DNA from: 2-01-FULL-50-23 sp964509695
Lineage (GTDB): Bacteria > Patescibacteriota > Microgenomatia > UBA1400 > MFAQ01
Direction: 5' to 3'
Assembly (NCBI GenBank): GCA_964509695.1
Contig: CAZDXN010000014.1
Coordinates: 1 to 21,754 of the forward strand
Length of the DNA stretch: 21,754 bases
The notes beneath the pieces were generated by a model. That model made no database searches. It was not told the origin of the DNA and was given only the letters and a program-made list of their open reading frames with translations. Positions 20,017 to 21,754 of the stretch are shown one piece after another. A program made the position numbers and the translations under genes. Position 1 is the stretch's first letter. The number at the start of each line of letters is the position of its first letter.

Positions 20017-21754
20017 GAGATGAGGTCCCAGTGTTTGAGTTTTTCCATTTGACCGGATTGGATCAAGTGGAGTGAGGCGTAAATACCTTTCTTTTTTAGA
20101 AGTTGTTCGTGAGTGCCCTGTTCTTCGATTTTCTTATTATCAAGAACAATAATTTCGTCGGCCTTTTGGACGGTACTAAGCCGGTGGGCGATGATGATGG
20201 TGGTCCGCCCTTGAATCAATTTCCAGAGCGCATCCTGAACGAGCATTTCGGAATGAGAGTCGAGGGCGCTGGTAGCCTCGTCGAGGATGAGGATACGGGG
20301 ATTCTTGAGGAGAGTCCGAGCAATTGAGAGTCGTTGCCTCTGGCCACCGGAGAGACGGACACCACGTTCACCGATAATGGTGTCGATGCCCTTGGGAAGC
20401 TTCTTGATGAATTCGTCGGCGTGGGCGACTTTGCAGGCGATGGCCATTTCTTCTTTGGTGGCTCCCGGTTTGCCATAGCGGAGGTTTTCGGCGATGGTCT
20501 CATCGAAAAGGTGGCTCTCTTGCATGACTAGTCCGGTGACGCTATGAAGATAGTCAAAAGAGAGATCGCGAAGGTCGATGCCGTCAATAAGGACCTGGCC
20601 TTTATCTGGGTCAAAGAAGCGAACCATCATGTTGGCGATGGTGGTTTTGCCAACGCCGGACTTACCGACTAGGGCGAGGATTTTCCCCGGCTCGACCTTG
20701 AATGAGATGCCATGAAAAACATCCTGGCCGCTTTTTTCGGGATACTTGAACCAAACATTTTCAAACTCGACTTGGCCGCGAGTAACGGCTGGTGTCAGGG
20801 GCTGATTTATCTCGACTAAGCCGGGTTTGGCATCAAGAATTTTGAGATAGTCACGAATACCAATCATGGCATACTTCACCTCCCAGAAAATCCAACTCAG
20901 GTTCCAGAGAGGTTGTTTTATCATCTCCACGTATTGAGTCATAAGAATAACCGTGCCGATAGAAAATTGGTGGGTTAGGCCGAGGTAAAAAACGTAAGAA
21001 TAAATACCCATGGTCCAAACTTCGACGAGTATCTCAGCTGAGGTGCCTTTGTTGTTAATTTTCTCCATCTTGACATTGTTTTTGTAGAGACGATTGGAAA
21101 CTTGATGAAACTTGGATGTTTCATATCTTTCGGCGGCGAAGGTTTTGACCAGACGAATATTGCTAATAACTTCCCAGAAGTGACTATATTCCCGGTCCCA
21201 GATCCGGTTTTGTTTTTTCTCTAGCCCACTTAGTTCACGATATCTACGTAGACGCAGATAAAAGAAGGGGATGAACATGGTGATGGTGGCCAGGCCGATT
21301 TTCCAGTTGATGCCCGAAACGACGACGATCGAGATAACGGCGGTGAAAACGCCGGGAAGAAAGTTGATACCGAGGTTACTGATGATGCTTCTGATGCCAT
21401 CAGTGCCGCGGCTCAACTTACTCATAAGTTTGCCCGAGGAGTGCTTGTTGTAGTAGCTGACTGAAAGAGTGAGCAGATGGCGGAAGCCAATGCCGCGTAG
21501 ATAATGTCGTAGTCGGGAAGATAAAAGAGAGCTGGCGTACACAGAGATGCGGTTGATGATGATTAGCGCGACCTTAAGAAAGACGAGGAGGATCAGAAGA
21601 TTCATAAAAGTCGGGTGAGGAAGTAAAAAGAAGGTGGTTTTGCCGGTAGAAATAAGGTCGATTAAGGACCGGGAAGCGAGAGGGAAAAACTGACTGATAC
21701 CGGACATGACCAGAATCAAGAGCGAGATGCCAAAAATCTTCCCCCAGAATGGAC
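20013..21754 (-). CDS. ABC exporter half-transporter (fused permease-ATPase), 5' truncated by window edge
   Basis: The frame is open to the right end, so the N-terminus is missing; a TTG at 21719 is only an internal codon. The visible part (about 580 aa) has an ABCB-type membrane domain with about five to six helices, then the ATPase domain. That domain shows Walker A GKSGVGKTT, the Q-loop region VMQESHLFDETIAENLRYG, signature LSGGQRQRLSIART, Walker B ILILDEATSALD and switch His in IIIAHRLSTV. It resembles MsbA/LmrA-like homodimeric exporters of lipids or drugs. It is convergent with the glycosyltransferase, so a shared pathway is not implied by an operon. Substrate unknown. Confidence 0.93.
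   Translation of the reverse strand, partial: PFWGKIFGISLLILVMSGISQFFPLASRSLIDLISTGKTTFFLLPHPTFMNLLILLVFLKVALIIINRISVYASSLLSSRLRHYLRGIGFRHLLTLSVSYYNKHSSGKLMSKLSRGTDGIRSIISNLGINFLPGVFTAVISIVVVSGINWKIGLATITMFIPFFYLRLRRYRELSGLEKKQNRIWDREYSHFWEVISNIRLVKTFAAERYETSKFHQVSNRLYKNNVKMEKINNKGTSAEILVEVWTMGIYSYVFYLGLTHQFSIGTVILMTQYVEMIKQPLWNLSWIFWEVKYAMIGIRDYLKILDAKPGLVEINQPLTPAVTRGQVEFENVWFKYPEKSGQDVFHGISFKVEPGKILALVGKSGVGKTTIANMMVRFFDPDKGQVLIDGIDLRDLSFDYLHSVTGLVMQESHLFDETIAENLRYGKPGATKEEMAIACKVAHADEFIKKLPKGIDTIIGERGVRLSGGQRQRLSIARTLLKNPRILILDEATSALDSHSEMLVQDALWKLIQGRTTIIIAHRLSTVQKADEIIVLDNKKIEEQGTHEQLLKKKGIYASLHLIQSGQMEKLKHWDLIS

Noticed and set aside
21717..21719. TTG at 21719 as the start of the ABC transporter
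   Set aside because: The frame stays open to the window edge and encodes more of the first membrane helix, so the true start is outside the window.

Overview
This window reads as a chromosomal segment of a Candidate Phyla Radiation (Patescibacteria) bacterium, most likely of the Microgenomates type. That placement is an inference. It rests on compact, often shortened housekeeping genes, a DUF2298 membrane protein, paired FemAB-like transferases, small TrpR-like regulators, a secreted protein with a short membrane anchor followed by a Pro/Thr/Cys-rich tail, and many short palindromic or heptameric repeats inside genes. TGA is used as a stop (for example tpiA, LCP, FemAB1), so the UGA-Gly code of Gracilibacteria/Absconditabacteria is excluded. 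There is no CRISPR array, IS element or phage block. No stretch over about 120 bp lacks a feature.

Layout. Bases 3-1049 hold the 3' part of a DUF2298 membrane protein, followed by a repeat patch. On the minus strand come tpiA and a LytR-CpsA-Psr (LCP) protein with an ATGA overlap. Divergent from tpiA, 20 bp away, is a UvrD/PcrA helicase. A minus-strand block follows: a secreted Cys/Pro-rich protein, ung, a DnaQ-like exonuclease with a changed catalytic residue, and a frameshifted NIF3/YqfO-like (COG3323) gene. Next on the plus strand are a TrpR-like regulator flanked by an inverted repeat, a tRNA-Ser with the very unusual anticodon ACT, and a three-gene overlapping operon of FemAB1, FemAB2 and an unknown 141-aa protein. 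A stand-alone 57-aa hydrophobic protein with textbook promoter, Shine-Dalgarno (SD) site and terminator comes next. It is followed by a 1004-aa UvrD-type helicase fused to an Fe-S PD-(D/E)XK nuclease, a 56-aa ORF and rmuC, all minus. Divergent from rmuC are a small membrane protein, a second TrpR-like regulator and metG. An SDR (minus) and tatD plus a GT2 glycosyltransferase (plus) follow. The window ends in an ABC exporter cut by the right edge.

How the genes fit together. One theme is DNA maintenance (UvrD, helicase-nuclease, RmuC, Ung, exonuclease, TatD). A second is cell envelope (LCP, FemAB pair, GT2, ABC exporter, DUF2298, secreted protein). Most genes carry a -10 hexamer 6-9 nt before the start codon and no SD site, which points to predominantly leaderless mRNAs; I used this to choose several starts.

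The most striking signal is the tRNA-Ser(ACT) placed 24 bp upstream of two FemAB-like genes. FemAB-family enzymes transfer amino acids from aminoacyl-tRNA to peptidoglycan precursors, so this may be a tRNA dedicated to cell-wall synthesis. The second theme is repeat elements translated in frame: two palindromic ones inside the helicase-nuclease, a third at its stop codon, and short heptamer or 16-mer arrays in or at five other genes.
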